From the NCBI RefSeq assembly GCF_002863005.1, contig NZ_PKDG01000052.1:62001-126000 (forward strand): 64,000 nt of DNA, written 5' to 3'. The notes under the pieces were generated by a model. The model saw only the letters and a program-made list of their open reading frames with translations, was not told the DNA's origin and ran no database searches. Positions 10,506 to 19,996 of this stretch are shown piece by piece (positions within the stretch are counted from its first letter, which is position 1; each line of letters starts with the position of its first letter). Source of the stretch: Pseudoxanthomonas sp. Lineage in GTDB: Bacteria; Pseudomonadota; Gammaproteobacteria; Xanthomonadales; Xanthomonadaceae. The translations under genes were made by a program, and so were the position numbers.

Positions 10506-11813
10506 ATGCACGCGCGATTGACCGGCAGCCTGGTCACGATCCTGTCCCTCGCCGGGTTGGCGCCGTTGCCGGCGATTGCCGAATCCCCCTCGCAGGTCCG
10601 TATCGTCCACGAAGCCGGCCGCTATCGCCTGCTCGTCGACGGACAGCCCTACGTGGTGAAGGGCGCCGGCATGGCTGACGGCGGCCAGGAAACGCTGGCC
10701 GCGCGCGGCGGCAACTCCTTCCGCACCTGGAGCACCGGCACCGACGAGGCGAACGTGCGCGCCATGCTCGACCGCGCGCAGCGCAACGGATTGAAGGTGG
10801 CGATGGGGATCGAGGTCGGCAACGAACGCCATGGCTTCGATTACGACGATGTCGCCGCCGTCGCGAAGCAGCGCGAACGCATCCGCCGCGAAGTGCGCCT
10901 GTACAAAGATCATCCCGCCGTGCTGATGTGGGTGGCCGGCAACGAGCTGAACCTGCATTACAGGAATCCGAACGTATGGAACGCGATCGGCGACATCGCC
11001 GACGCGATCCATGCCGAAGACCCTCACCATCCCGTCATGACCACGCTGGCCGGCTTCGACAGGACGCTGATCGACCTGCTCAAGGCGCGCGCGCCGTCGC
11101 TCGACCTGATCGGCATCCAGTTGTACGGCGACATCGACGCGCTGCCGCAGAAGCTCGTGGACAGTGGATGGACCGGTCCTTACGTCGTCACCGAGTGGGG
11201 TCCGACCGGTCACTGGGAGAGCCCGTTGACGGCGTGGAAGGCGCCCATCGAAGACGATGCCTCACGCAAGGCGGCACTGTTGCGGCAACGCTACGAGGAA
11301 GTGATCGCCGCCGACATGAAACAGGGGCTGGGCTCCTACGTGTTCCTGTGGGGCGACAAGCAGGAGCGCACGCCGACGTGGTACGGGTTGTTCCTGCCGA
11401 CCGGCGAAAGCACCCCGTCCGTGGATGCGATGGAGTTCGTGTGGACGGGTCGTTGGCCGGCCAACCGTGCGCCTTCGATCCAGCCCCTGACGCTGGCCGG
11501 GCGAACCGCTTTGGAGAGCGTGGTGCTGAAGACGGGTCAAGCCACGGTCGCGCGCGTCGATGCGCACGATCCGGACGGCGACGCGCTGCGCTTCCGGTGG
11601 ACGATGCTGCCGGAGAGCACGGCCACCAGCATCGGCGGTGACCGCGAAGACGTACCGCCGTCGCTGGACGTGGCGATGGAGAACGACGGCGAGGGCGGCG
11701 TGCGCTTCGTTGCGCCGGCGACCCCCGGTGCGTATCGCCTGTTCGTGGAGGCGCACGACGGCAAGGGTCATGCCGCCTACGCCAACGTGCCGTTCCGGGT
11801 CGATCCGTACTGA
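10506..11813 (+). CDS. Exported clan-A glycoside hydrolase (GH2/GH5-like TIM barrel)
   Basis: The protein has a signal peptide (cleavage near PAIAE) followed by a short beta segment (LLVDGQPYVVKG) typical of the entry to a GH2-type catalytic barrel. The acid/base candidate is Glu147 in WVAGNELNL and the nucleophile candidate is Glu230 in VVTEWGP, the two glutamates at the ends of barrel strands 4 and 7 expected in clan GH-A. The last 90 or so residues look like an Ig-like sandwich (VDAHDPDGDALRFRW). At 435 residues it is a barrel without the full N-terminal sandwich domains of beta-galactosidases. The substrate cannot be read from sequence. A GGAGA just upstream supports ATG 10506 over the overlapping out-of-frame ATG at 10502. 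Confidence 0.85.
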   Translation: MHARLTGSLVTILSLAGLAPLPAIAESPSQVRIVHEAGRYRLLVDGQPYVVKGAGMADGGQETLAARGGNSFRTWSTGTDEANVRAMLDRAQRNGLKVAMGIEVGNERHGFDYDDVAAVAKQRERIRREVRLYKDHPAVLMWVAGNELNLHYRNPNVWNAIGDIADAIHAEDPHHPVMTTLAGFDRTLIDLLKARAPSLDLIGIQLYGDIDALPQKLVDSGWTGPYVVTEWGPTGHWESPLTAWKAPIEDDASRKAALLRQRYEEVIAADMKQGLGSYVFLWGDKQERTPTWYGLFLPTGESTPSVDAMEFVWTGRWPANRAPSIQPLTLAGRTALESVVLKTGQATVARVDAHDPDGDALRFRWTMLPESTATSIGGDREDVPPSLDVAMENDGEGGVRFVAPATPGAYRLFVEAHDGKGHAAYANVPFRVDPY

Positions 11814-11838
11814 TCGCGGCCGCGAGCCGTCGGTCGGA

Positions 11839-12225
11839 TCAGGCCTGGTACTGCTTTTCCTCGATGAAGCGCGAACCGGCCTGCCGGTTGATCGCATTCT
11901 TCACCCCGATGCGCTCGCCGTTGTGCCTGGCCACCGAACGCGCGAGTTCGACGAATCCGGCATCGAAGGACTTCGCGGCCTCTTTGGCGCGCAGCGCATC
12001 CTGCACGTCCCACATGCGCTCGTTGATCCGGCGCAATTCGTCCTTCAGCGGTTCGAGTCCCGGTTGTGCGGCGACCAGTCCCTGCCAGAGCGCCAGCAGG
12101 CCGTCGCGCTCGACCTCGACATGGGTGCGCTTGGCCGCATCGTCGATGCGCTCGGCCTTGATCTCGAGGATGGAGAGCTTGTCGGCCAGCTCGCCGACGG
12201 CGACGGGGATCAGGATTGTGTTCAT
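11839..12225 (-). CDS. DUF6165-like protein, 128 aa
   Basis: A small soluble helical protein starting with VPVAVGELADKLSILEIK-type sequence, the hallmark of the DUF6165 family as I recall it, often found near polysaccharide or glycosyltransferase genes. Here it lies downstream of, and in the same direction as, the Ser/Thr kinase gene, with 47 bases between them, so it may be in the same transcript. It ends convergent with the glycosidase gene. Function unknown. Confidence 0.75.
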   Translation of the reverse strand: MNTILIPVAVGELADKLSILEIKAERIDDAAKRTHVEVERDGLLALWQGLVAAQPGLEPLKDELRRINERMWDVQDALRAKEAAKSFDAGFVELARSVARHNGERIGVKNAINRQAGSRFIEEKQYQA

Positions 12226-12272
12226 GGCGGCATTCTACGCCCCGCCGATCGCCTCCCGCGGCCCTGCGGTAT

Positions 12273-15155
12273 TCAATCCTCACGGAAATCACCTTTGGTC
12301 CTCAGGTTCTCGAGTGCGCGCTTGGCCGTCACCACGAACCGGTGCTCGGGTGGATAGTCCTTCGAGGCGATGGCGAGTGCTTCCTCGAGGATCTGGCGCG
12401 CGCGTGGGCGCTCGCCCCGGTCGCTCGCAATCGTCGCGCGGATCATCAGGACGGCGTTCAAACGGGAATGGGCTTTCGGCTTGGGCAGTTGCGGCCGATT
12501 GCGCCGGTCCACCCAGTCCAGGATGCGCTCGGCTTCGTCGAACCTCCTGTTTGCGACCAGCAGGTCGGCCAGCACGATCTGCACGAAGTCGTGGTGGCTG
12601 TGCTGCGGCGGATAGTGCTGCGCCAGGAACCGGGCATCCTCCCGGATGAGCTGTTCCGCCGGTCCGTCGTCCTCGCTCGAAGGCGAATCGATCAGCCGGC
12701 GCGCGAGGAGCGTCCGTGTCATTGCCGGAGGCGGCAGACGCACCCGCGCGGAGACGGCCAGCACGTCCTCCAGCAGGGTCTTCGACTCGCGCAGGTAGAA
12801 CGCACGGTCCTGCCTGCCGCGGGGCGTCAGGGTCAGGTAGTTCGCGAGCTGCACGCGTGCATCCAGCACGACATCGTTGCCGGGCGGGTAGTGGCGCTCC
12901 AGGATGGCCAATGCGCGTCGCGATCGCGCGAGCAGTTCCTGCCACTTCGACTGGTTGGCCTCGAGGCGCAACAGACCCGCGTGTGCAAGCAGTGCTTCAC
13001 CGTAGGCCGGATGGTTCTCGCCGTAGGCAGCGAGGATCAGCGCTTCGCCTTGTTCGATCGCCCGGCGGCACCCGGGCAGATCGCCCGCCAGGCAACGTGC
13101 ATTGCCGAGCGTCGTCAGCGCGCTGCCGGTCTTGGGATGGGTCGGGCCCAGGAACTGCATCGTGTGCTGCCATTGCGCCACGGCGAAAGGCAGGGCCTCG
13201 TCGAAGCGCTCCTGCGCCAGAAGGCTGGTGGCCAGCGCACGCTCGGCATCCGCGGCCTGCAGGGGATAGGCCCCCAACGCCATGCCGACCGCCTTCCGCA
13301 GGTCCGCATCGGCGGTCGTGAAGTCCTGCAGCCGCATCCCCCACTGGCCACGCAGGAGCAGCAGGGCGATCACGTCGCCGGGATCGCTGTCCAGTTGCGC
13401 CATGGCGTAGCCCAGGCTGCGGTCGAGCGTGCGAATGGCCTCTTCGCGCCGCGCGAGGTTCCATTGCGCTTCGGCCACGTGGGCGAGCAGTTGCACGCGC
13501 ACGCGCGGTGCGCTGCCGTCGTCGACCTCGTCCAGCGCAGCCAGCGCGGCCTGCGCCGTGGCCAGCGCTCGTTCCGGCTCGCCCGCGACGGTCTGCATCG
13601 CGGCCAGCGTCGCTTGCACGTCCAGTCGCGTGCCCATGTCGGTATCCGGGAGCCGCGCCGCTTCGTCCGTCAACGCCTGCGCCTGACGGTAATCGCCGAT
13701 CACGGCGTGGTTGCGCGCGAGCATGAGCAGGCCGCGCGCCAGGACATCGGGATGCTCCCGGAACGGCAGTGCGCGCACCTGCGTTTCGGCCCGTGCGAGC
13801 AGGTTCTTGGACGAGAACCCCTGGTGTCCCAGCCCCGACAGCGTCGCATTGCCAAGCGTTTGTTCGAAGAGGGCCGACAGCGCGGTGTAGGCCTCGGCCT
13901 CCCCCGCGGCTTTCTGCGATTGCAGATGTGCCGCCGTCGCGGCGGCCCCCAGCGAGACGACCAGCAATGCCGCCAGCGCGCAGGCGTTGCGGTGGCGACG
14001 CATGAAGGTGAGCGCCCTGTAACCTGGCAGTCCCTCGCGCGCAGCGACTGGTTGGCGGCGCAGCCAGCGACGCAGGTCGTCGCGCAGCGCAGTGGCGGAG
14101 GGGTAGCGTTTGGCGGGGTCGATCGCGCAGCAGCGGGCGAGGATGGCATCCAGGTCGCCGCGCAACTGGCGCGACAGCGCACGGCCGTCGGGCGCGCCCC
14201 GGGACCGCGCCGCCTCCGACGTCGCGTCCCGCGCAAGGCGCGACGCCGGCTCGGCGTGGACATCCGCCGCTGCGTTCTTCGATCGCAGAGAGTTCGATGC
14301 CTGCGGCAGGCGTCCGCACAGCAGCTGGTACATCACCGCACCGAGCGAATAGACATCCGCCGCCCGTGTCGGCCGCTCCGGCGCCAGCGATTCCGGCGCA
14401 GCGTAGCCTTGGGAGACCGCGATGCGGCGCAATGGCCGATCACCCGCCAGCGTGGCGGCCAGGCCGAAGTCGACGATCTGGACCTGTCCCTCCACGGTCA
14501 CCAGCAGGTTGGACGGCTTGATGTCCTGGTGCAGCACGCCACGCTGGTGGGCGAAGGCCAGCGCCTCGCAGGCCTGCGACATGAGTTCGACACGCTCACG
14601 GACGGTGCTGCGATGGTGCTCGCACCATTGGTCGATGGTCTCGCCCTCCACGTAGCGCAGGGCGAACCACGGCACGCCGTGGTCATCGATGCCGCCGTCC
14701 AGCAGATGGGCGATGCCGGGGTGGTCGAGCTGGGCGAGCGTGTTGCGCTCGTTGAGGAACGCATCGACGAGCCGGGGCGAGGTCAGTTCTGGACGGATGC
14801 ACTTGATGGCGACGCGCTGGCGGTACTGGCCGTCGTCGCGCTGCGCTTCGTAGACCGTGCCCATTCCGCCGCTGGCGAGGACAGCCGTGATTCGCCAAGG
14901 GCCGATGCGGCTGCCGACCCGCAGGTCGAGTGCGGAGGTGGCGGCTGACGGGATCTCCTCCAGCAGGCGGTCGGGAGGTGCGTGGTCGACCCACTGTGTA
15001 CGGGCATCCGCGGCCAACATCGCCTCCAGCACGGCGTGCACGGCGGGCTCGTCCGTGTGCAGGCCTTGCATCGCGCGTTCGCGCGACGGCTGATCGAGGG
15101 TCACGAAGTCCTCGAACAGGGACAGTGCCCGGAGTTTGGCGGCGTGGGTCGTCAT
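12273..15155 (-). CDS. Membrane Ser/Thr protein kinase with TPR-like C-terminal region
   Basis: The start at 15155 (MTTHAAKLRALSLFE) is chosen because the longer open frame to 15461 has no kinase-family N-terminus. A helical N-terminal segment (1-75) precedes a Hanks-type kinase domain: glycine loop SGGMGTVY (95-102), Lys118, Glu136, catalytic loop HQDIKPSN with Asp211, and DFG at 229-231. HQD replaces the usual HRD, so it lacks the RD arginine. A membrane helix spans about 391-409 and about 550 residues of TPR-like helical repeats follow, outside the cytoplasm if the helix crosses once. Kinases of this build usually sit beside a TIGR02999 sigma factor; here that sigma gene is 4.8 kb upstream on the same strand. 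Confidence 0.92.
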   Translation of the reverse strand: MTTHAAKLRALSLFEDFVTLDQPSRERAMQGLHTDEPAVHAVLEAMLAADARTQWVDHAPPDRLLEEIPSAATSALDLRVGSRIGPWRITAVLASGGMGTVYEAQRDDGQYRQRVAIKCIRPELTSPRLVDAFLNERNTLAQLDHPGIAHLLDGGIDDHGVPWFALRYVEGETIDQWCEHHRSTVRERVELMSQACEALAFAHQRGVLHQDIKPSNLLVTVEGQVQIVDFGLAATLAGDRPLRRIAVSQGYAAPESLAPERPTRAADVYSLGAVMYQLLCGRLPQASNSLRSKNAAADVHAEPASRLARDATSEAARSRGAPDGRALSRQLRGDLDAILARCCAIDPAKRYPSATALRDDLRRWLRRQPVAAREGLPGYRALTFMRRHRNACALAALLVVSLGAAATAAHLQSQKAAGEAEAYTALSALFEQTLGNATLSGLGHQGFSSKNLLARAETQVRALPFREHPDVLARGLLMLARNHAVIGDYRQAQALTDEAARLPDTDMGTRLDVQATLAAMQTVAGEPERALATAQAALAALDEVDDGSAPRVRVQLLAHVAEAQWNLARREEAIRTLDRSLGYAMAQLDSDPGDVIALLLLRGQWGMRLQDFTTADADLRKAVGMALGAYPLQAADAERALATSLLAQERFDEALPFAVAQWQHTMQFLGPTHPKTGSALTTLGNARCLAGDLPGCRRAIEQGEALILAAYGENHPAYGEALLAHAGLLRLEANQSKWQELLARSRRALAILERHYPPGNDVVLDARVQLANYLTLTPRGRQDRAFYLRESKTLLEDVLAVSARVRLPPPAMTRTLLARRLIDSPSSEDDGPAEQLIREDARFLAQHYPPQHSHHDFVQIVLADLLVANRRFDEAERILDWVDRRNRPQLPKPKAHSRLNAVLMIRATIASDRGERPRARQILEEALAIASKDYPPEHRFVVTAKRALENLRTKGDFRED

Positions 15156-15266
15156 GGCAGGGTAGTCGGGGCGATCGAGCGGGAGACGCCGCGTGCGCAG
15201 GGATCGGAAACCGCTGGGGCCGCGTTGGCGGAGTGCGTTTCCGCGCGCGGTCGCCTGACACGTTCT

Positions 15267-15284
15267 TGTACCGCATGGCGTACA
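15267..15284. promoter_or_regulatory. Inverted repeat between divergent kinase and MFS genes
   Basis: A perfect TGTAC-N8-GTACA inverted repeat lies in the 248-bp gap between the divergently read kinase and transporter genes. The spacing suits a dimeric repressor. No regulator for it is evident. Confidence 0.25.
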
Positions 15285-15403
15285 CATTTGTGAACGCATT
15301 GGGCTCGATTCACAGTCGAGCGTAACGAGAATTCGCAGACACCCGACGCAGCGTTCCATGCCCGGCTGCAACGGCGGCGTGTTGCCATGCAGCATAATGA
15401 GAC

Positions 15404-16645
15404 ATGACCACGTCTTCTCCTCTGCCGGCCAGGGCGCCGAGCGATCTTCCGCTGCCGCCACGACAGGCCGGACTCATCCTGTTCGCGCTGACGCTCGGTG
15501 GTTTCGCCATCGGTACCAGCGAATTCGCCAGCATGGGCCTGATGCCGAACATGGTGGCGTCGCTGAGCGTGACCGAGCCGCAGGTGGGAAACCTCATCAG
15601 TGCCTACGCACTGGGCGTCGTCGTCGGCGCGCCGCTGCTCGCCATCCTCGGTGCGGGCTGGAAGCGCAAGACCCTGCTGCTGGCCCTGATGGGGTTCTAC
15701 GCACTGGGCAACCTCGCCAGCGCACTCGGACCGACCTATGAAAGCCTGCTGGTGTTCCGCTTCGTCGCGGGCCTGCCGCACGGCGCGTACTTCGGTGTCG
15801 CCGCCCTGACGGCCGTGGCGATCAGTCCGCCGAACAAGCGCGGCCGTGCGATCAGCCTGGTGATGCTGGGCCTGACGCTGGCCATCCTGATCGGCAATCC
15901 GCTCGCCACGTGGCTGGGGCAGGTGATCGACTGGCGATGGGTGTTCGCCGTGGTCGCGCTGGTCGCGCTGGGCACGGTGCTGCTGCTCGCCATCTGGCTG
16001 CCGGCCGGCATCGACGGCGCCAAGCCCAGGCCACTCGATGAACTGCGCGCGTTCAACCGCCTGCCGGTGTGGCAGGCGCTCGCCATCGGCGCGATCGGTT
16101 TCGCCGGCATGTTTTCGGTCTTCAGCTACCTGGCGCCGACGATGCTGGACGTGACGCAGGTGTCGCCGGCGTGGATACCGCTGGGGCTGGCGGGTTTCGG
16201 CGTGGGCGGGGTGGTGGGCAACTTCGTCGGGGGCTGGCTGTCCGACCGGTTCCGCCTTCGCGGTGCGTGGATGGTGCTGGCATGGGCGACGGTCGCATTG
16301 CTGCTGTTCCCGCTGCTCGCGAACACCTTGCCGACGATCCTGCTGGCGACCGTGATGATCGGGCTGATGGGGGCGCTCGGTCCGCTGCTCCAGTCGCACC
16401 TGATGGACGTGGCGGGCGACGCGCAGACGCTCGCGGCCGCCTCGCACCATGCCGCCTTCAACACCGCCAACGCGCTGGGTCCCTGGCTGGGCGGCATGGC
16501 GATCACGGCGGGGTACGGCTGGACGTCGACAGGATATGTGGGTGCGGCCATGGCCGTCGCCGGCCTGCTGCTCTACCTGTGGGCGCAGCGGACGTTGCGG
16601 GGGAGGGCGACGACGCCTGCCGTCGCATGCGAAACCGCGGGCTGA
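15404..16645 (+). CDS. MFS transporter, DHA1-type drug/nucleoside efflux family
   Basis: A 413-residue protein with twelve hydrophobic stretches. It shows the family features GFAIGTSEFASMGLMP in helix 1 and a basic loop GAGWKRK between helices 2 and 3, and resembles the AraJ/NepI/PbuE-type proton-driven exporters that carry drugs, purines or arabinose derivatives. The substrate cannot be assigned. It is read divergently from the kinase gene and convergently with the MscS gene. Confidence 0.88.
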   Translation: MTTSSPLPARAPSDLPLPPRQAGLILFALTLGGFAIGTSEFASMGLMPNMVASLSVTEPQVGNLISAYALGVVVGAPLLAILGAGWKRKTLLLALMGFYALGNLASALGPTYESLLVFRFVAGLPHGAYFGVAALTAVAISPPNKRGRAISLVMLGLTLAILIGNPLATWLGQVIDWRWVFAVVALVALGTVLLLAIWLPAGIDGAKPRPLDELRAFNRLPVWQALAIGAIGFAGMFSVFSYLAPTMLDVTQVSPAWIPLGLAGFGVGGVVGNFVGGWLSDRFRLRGAWMVLAWATVALLLFPLLANTLPTILLATVMIGLMGALGPLLQSHLMDVAGDAQTLAAASHHAAFNTANALGPWLGGMAITAGYGWTSTGYVGAAMAVAGLLLYLWAQRTLRGRATTPAVACETAG

Positions 16646-16653
16646 CGCAGGCG

Positions 16654-17232
16654 TTATTCGGGCGCGGAGGGCGACGGCGGCGAGCCCGAACGCCAGCGCC
16701 GCGTCGTCCGCTGGAAGAACTGGCTGTTGGGAATCTGCAGCACCGTGTCGCCACGCAACGCGTCTTCTTCCAGCAGCGTGGTGTAGAGCAGGTTGATGTC
16801 GATCACGCGGCCCCGCAGGCCGGGCTTGTCGCCGTTCTCCAGCACTTCGATGTGGTCGTGCACGCGGAACGGCCGCGTGGTCAGGATCAGCACGCTGCAG
16901 AAGATGTTGGACAGCACGCTCCACGCAGCGAAGAACGCGACCGCCGCCACCGCGGTGAACCCGGTCAGCGCGGTCCACAGCACGCTGCCGGACACGCCCA
17001 GCCGGCCCAATGCCACCATGAAGGCGGACACGTAGACCAGCACGCCCAGCAGCCGGCGCGCGCTGACGGCGACCTGCGCGGGCAGGCGGTAGTGATCGCA
17101 GATGCGCCGGACCACGATGCGCAGCACTCGCAGCAGCAGCCAGGCGCCCAGCAGGATCGCCAGTGCCTGCGCCACGGGAATGGCGAAGCCGGCCCATTCC
17201 TGGAGCAGGGAAGGTATGCGCAGCGACGTCAT
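16654..17232 (-). CDS. Small-conductance mechanosensitive channel family protein (MscS-like)
   Basis: Three hydrophobic helices are followed by the conserved beta domain: the pore-lining helix AVAAVAFFAAWSVLSNIF, then LILTTRPFRVHDHIEV and later VLQIPNSQFF. Length (about 192 residues) is shorter than E. coli MscS because the C-terminal alpha/beta cage is largely missing; the protein ends in a basic and proline-rich tail. An upstream in-frame ATG at 17244 is possible. It likely acts as a minimal osmotic release valve or a regulatory channel in the inner membrane. Confidence 0.85.
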   Translation of the reverse strand: MTSLRIPSLLQEWAGFAIPVAQALAILLGAWLLLRVLRIVVRRICDHYRLPAQVAVSARRLLGVLVYVSAFMVALGRLGVSGSVLWTALTGFTAVAAVAFFAAWSVLSNIFCSVLILTTRPFRVHDHIEVLENGDKPGLRGRVIDINLLYTTLLEEDALRGDTVLQIPNSQFFQRTTRRWRSGSPPSPSAPE

Positions 17233-17345
17233 CGGACGTGGCATCCGGAAACAGGGAGCACCGGCGATGCCGCCGACATGCCGAGGATCAGGTTCATGCC
17301 GGAAGGGTGGCGCGGCGGCGCGCGATGGTCAACAGCACGCCGACG

Positions 17346-17798
17346 TCACGGATCGAAAGGATGTGCCTTGCCGCAGGCGACGACATGGTTGTGGTCGCTG
17401 GACATGCACTGGTAGAAATCGCGCCGCGGACCGTGGGCGGCCTCGCAGTCCTGCACGGTCAGCACGTCCAGCAGTGACCGGAGCGAAGGTGTCACGGCAT
17501 CGTAGGCGGCCTGCGTCATGTAGCCCCCAAGCAGGTTCCTTTCGCCGACCTCGAGCATGGTCTCCACGCCGTAGCGGGCATTGTCGACCGCCTTGTCGCA
17601 CGCCAGCGCCACGTCCGTGTCGCCGACCCGCGCCAGCTGCGCGGCGATCGCGTCGACATCGGCCTGAACGTCCGCAGGCAGGGTGCGCGGCGTCGGCGTG
17701 TCCTGGCCGTACGCGCTTGCCGGCAACAGCAGCAGGCACGCGATGGCGGCGAACGCGTGGCGTCGTCGGCGTCGAGGCGCCATGCAGCGAGGGGTCAT
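17346..17798 (-). CDS. Exported hypothetical protein with conserved cysteines
   Basis: The start at 17798 (MTPRCMAPRRRRRH) gives an arginine-rich signal peptide with cleavage near ASAYGQ; ATG 17783 is an alternative. The mature part is about 115 residues, helical, with paired cysteines (LACDKA, QDCEA, FYQCMS, VACGKA) that suggest two disulfides in the periplasm. No known family is recognised. The divergent neighbour also encodes an exported protein. Confidence 0.7.
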   Translation of the reverse strand: MTPRCMAPRRRRRHAFAAIACLLLLPASAYGQDTPTPRTLPADVQADVDAIAAQLARVGDTDVALACDKAVDNARYGVETMLEVGERNLLGGYMTQAAYDAVTPSLRSLLDVLTVQDCEAAHGPRRDFYQCMSSDHNHVVACGKAHPFDP

Positions 17799-17959
17799 GG
17801 ATTTGACATGGGTTTGAAGGAAAGCCGCGATTCTAGGGTGCTTGGCGCTTGTGGTGCGCTGCCCGGGCTTGCCAGAATGCCGCGGGGACGGATCGGGCGC
17901 GGGCGGACATCGCCGCGTGATGTCCGGGATGCCCACTACTTCCACTATGTGAGGACCAC

Positions 17960-18796
17960 ATGACCTACAAGCTACTTGCCGCCATCGCGCTCGTCCTGTC
18001 GAGCGTGGCGCCCGCCGCCATCGCGGGTGAATGCGAGGACAACTTCAGCAAGTCCGGCAGCATCTTCTCAGGCAACGACTTCTCCAGCCGTGTCACCGTG
18101 CCTGACCTGTCGCTCAAGGATGCGATGGGGCAGATGCGCGGCATCATGATCGCCGAGAAGATGGACGTGATCACCGAGGATGCCGAGACCGGCACGATGC
18201 TCGTCGAGCAGCGCTCCACCGGTACCACGCGGGCAATCCCGACGCTGATCAACATCAGTGCCGAGGGAACGGGCGCCGTCGTGCAGATGACGGTGAAGAC
18301 CGAGAAGGGCCAGATCGCGAAGGCGGATGCGATGCGTCCCTACATGTGCCAGCTGCTGGGCAAGGTGAAGGGCGGCAAGGAAGGCCGCACTGCCGCGGCG
18401 CAGGGGGCGAAGACGCAGAACAACGCCGACGTGACGGTCAAGGACGTCTACGTCTTCTCGCGCGAGATCGCGCGCGAGGCCAAGGGCAACGCCCTGGCCG
18501 TGACGGCGCGCCACAAGGGCCGGAACTATGCGCTGCGTGGGCGCGTGGACTACATCCAGGAAGACGGCGAGGACTACAACGTCTCGTTCGACATTCCCCA
18601 GCCCGGTTCCGGCCTGCTGCAGGTACCGGGCGACAACGAGCCGCGGGTGGGCGTGGCCTGCCTGTTCAAGCCGAACCAGCTGGCGAACGTGCTGACGTTC
18701 CGCAAGGGCGACAAGGTGACGTTCAAGGGGCAGTTCCTGCGCTACGACGACGTCAAGCGCGTGTTGTGGCTGCAGAACTGCGTACAGACGCGCTGA
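17960..18796 (+). CDS. Exported hypothetical protein with OB-fold-like C-terminal region
   Basis: A signal peptide (MTYKLLAAIALVLSS, cleavage near AIAGE) is followed by a 100-residue domain and then a second domain with the pattern of tRNA_anti-like OB-fold proteins (VYVFSREIAREAKGNALA, RVDYIQEDG, KVTFKGQFLRYDD). Four cysteines are present, two of them near the C-terminus. The gene is followed by a strong terminator. It is probably periplasmic and its function is unknown. Confidence 0.8.
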   Translation: MTYKLLAAIALVLSSVAPAAIAGECEDNFSKSGSIFSGNDFSSRVTVPDLSLKDAMGQMRGIMIAEKMDVITEDAETGTMLVEQRSTGTTRAIPTLINISAEGTGAVVQMTVKTEKGQIAKADAMRPYMCQLLGKVKGGKEGRTAAAQGAKTQNNADVTVKDVYVFSREIAREAKGNALAVTARHKGRNYALRGRVDYIQEDGEDYNVSFDIPQPGSGLLQVPGDNEPRVGVACLFKPNQLANVLTFRKGDKVTFKGQFLRYDDVKRVLWLQNCVQTR

Positions 18797-18837
18797 GGAA
18801 ACCGTACAAGGACCGAAGGTTCTTGCACGGCAGGAAT

Positions 18838-18866
18838 GAAAAGGGCGCCGCGAGGCGCCCTTTTCG
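18838..18866 (+). terminator. Rho-independent terminator
   Basis: A perfect stem AAAAGGGCGCC/GGCGCCCTTTT with a GCGA tetraloop lies 42 bases after the OB-fold protein gene. The A and T runs on both sides let it work in both directions, so it can also end the opposing gene at 18898. Confidence 0.9.
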
Positions 18867-18897
18867 TGTCCGTCCGCGGGAAGCGATCGGTCGCGCG

Positions 18898-19320
18898 TCA
18901 GCTGTCCTGGCGGCGGAAGACACCGACATTGGTGTAACTGCGGCCGTCGCTCAGGTGGCCGCGCATGCGGATCACCAGCGTGTCCGCGTCGACCAGTTCG
19001 CGTTCCGACCACTGGACCTCCTTGCCCTCGTGCCAGGTGGTCGAATGCAGCTGCGTGGGTGACACCGACTCGAAGCTGAGCGCGTCGGCATGGGGCGTGC
19101 CCTGGTACGGATAGGGCGTGCCGTCGGCGCGACCATCGAACGCGGCGCGATGGCGCTTGCCGTTGCGGCCCAGCCACTCCGACGCGATCGACAGGGCGCC
19201 GTCCTCCGCGCAGGCGAGATGATAGTGCGCGCTGCGGGGCGCGCGGCCGAGTTGGTAATCGCACTGCTCGGGCAGCAAATCCCAAGTGCCTTCGAAGGCG
19301 GCGGCGGCATGGATCGTCAT
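18898..19320 (-). CDS. Hypothetical protein, about 140 aa
   Basis: A soluble protein opening with MTIHAAAAFEGTWDLLPEQ and rich in beta-type patterns (FDGRADGTPYPYQG, HSTTWHEGKEVQW, LVIRMRGHLSDG). It resembles the small DUF proteins with a lipocalin-like or calycin fold, in which a ligand-binding barrel starts with a G-x-W motif, but I cannot name the family. An in-frame start two codons earlier (19326) is possible. The gene ends against the bidirectional terminator. Confidence 0.75.
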   Translation of the reverse strand: MTIHAAAAFEGTWDLLPEQCDYQLGRAPRSAHYHLACAEDGALSIASEWLGRNGKRHRAAFDGRADGTPYPYQGTPHADALSFESVSPTQLHSTTWHEGKEVQWSERELVDADTLVIRMRGHLSDGRSYTNVGVFRRQDS

Positions 19321-19574
19321 CTGCACTCCTTGTGCGCGGGGACCGGTCGGAAAGGAGTGGTCATGCTAGCGAGCCCCCCCGGTATGGCGGCTGCCAACAC
19401 GGTCCCAATTCCGCATGCGGCGATCACGCCGGGACGGGAAATGACAGTGGTTGAAGCGAGAAATGCGATGGCGGCCACATCGTGCAGGCACCGCACGTCG
19501 GCGTATGCCGCAAGGCCCGCGCCGGACAGAAGCCGGTCACCCATTGTGAGATGAAAAATGCGCCGCGCCGGCGA

Positions 19575-19829
19575 TCAGCGGTGCGGGCGGTCCGGCGCGG
19601 TGACCGGAACCTGCAGGTCGCGAAGCGCTTCCTGCACATCGGCTTGGCGGAGCCAGGGCGGCGCATCCAGATCGTGCGCCAGGGCATCCGCGACCAGCAA
19701 CTGCACCAGCGCATCGTGGAGCGCGGTATCGGAGTGCTTCAGCAGCGCCAGCGCACGCGCCTGTTCGTCATCCGCCATGTCCGAGTAAAGGTCGAACAGG
19801 CACATCGCGCGCGCGCGGGAACGTTTCAT
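19575..19829 (-). CDS. Orphan N-terminal domain of a TPR-type Ser/Thr kinase
   Basis: An 84-residue frame begins 167 bases after the sigma-factor gene on the same strand. Its sequence (RARAMCLFDLYSDM, then LVQLLVADALAHDLDAPPW) aligns with residues 5-70 of the complete kinase at 12273-15155 (KLRALSLFEDFVTL, then LEAMLAADARTQWVDHAPP). It stops just where the glycine loop of a kinase domain would begin. It is therefore either the remnant of a second kinase once paired with this sigma factor, or a small free adaptor. No kinase residues remain downstream in any frame that I could see. Confidence 0.6.
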   Translation of the reverse strand: MKRSRARAMCLFDLYSDMADDEQARALALLKHSDTALHDALVQLLVADALAHDLDAPPWLRQADVQEALRDLQVPVTAPDRPHR

Positions 19830-19996
19830 CCGCGCAGGCCACGTTTGCGGATGACCGCGACGGAGGGCTGCCGGGCGCGCGACGCGGTCCGGTGCGGGGC
19901 TTCTTCGAGGCGAGGTCGGGGGTCCACACCAGGAGCTTTCGACACGCGGGAAGGATTCCGGACGTGCGTCCCACGGCAGGCCGATCGACCGATGGC

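Noticed and set aside
12216..14948. A 910-codon plus-strand open frame opposite the kinase gene
   Set aside because: It is an antisense frame kept open by the GC-rich codons of the kinase gene; composition is histidine, glutamine and arginine rich with no domain.
19317..19544. 75-codon minus-strand frame with a hydrophobic stretch
   Set aside because: It lacks a start signal and its composition does not differ from chance frames in the gap; support is too weak.
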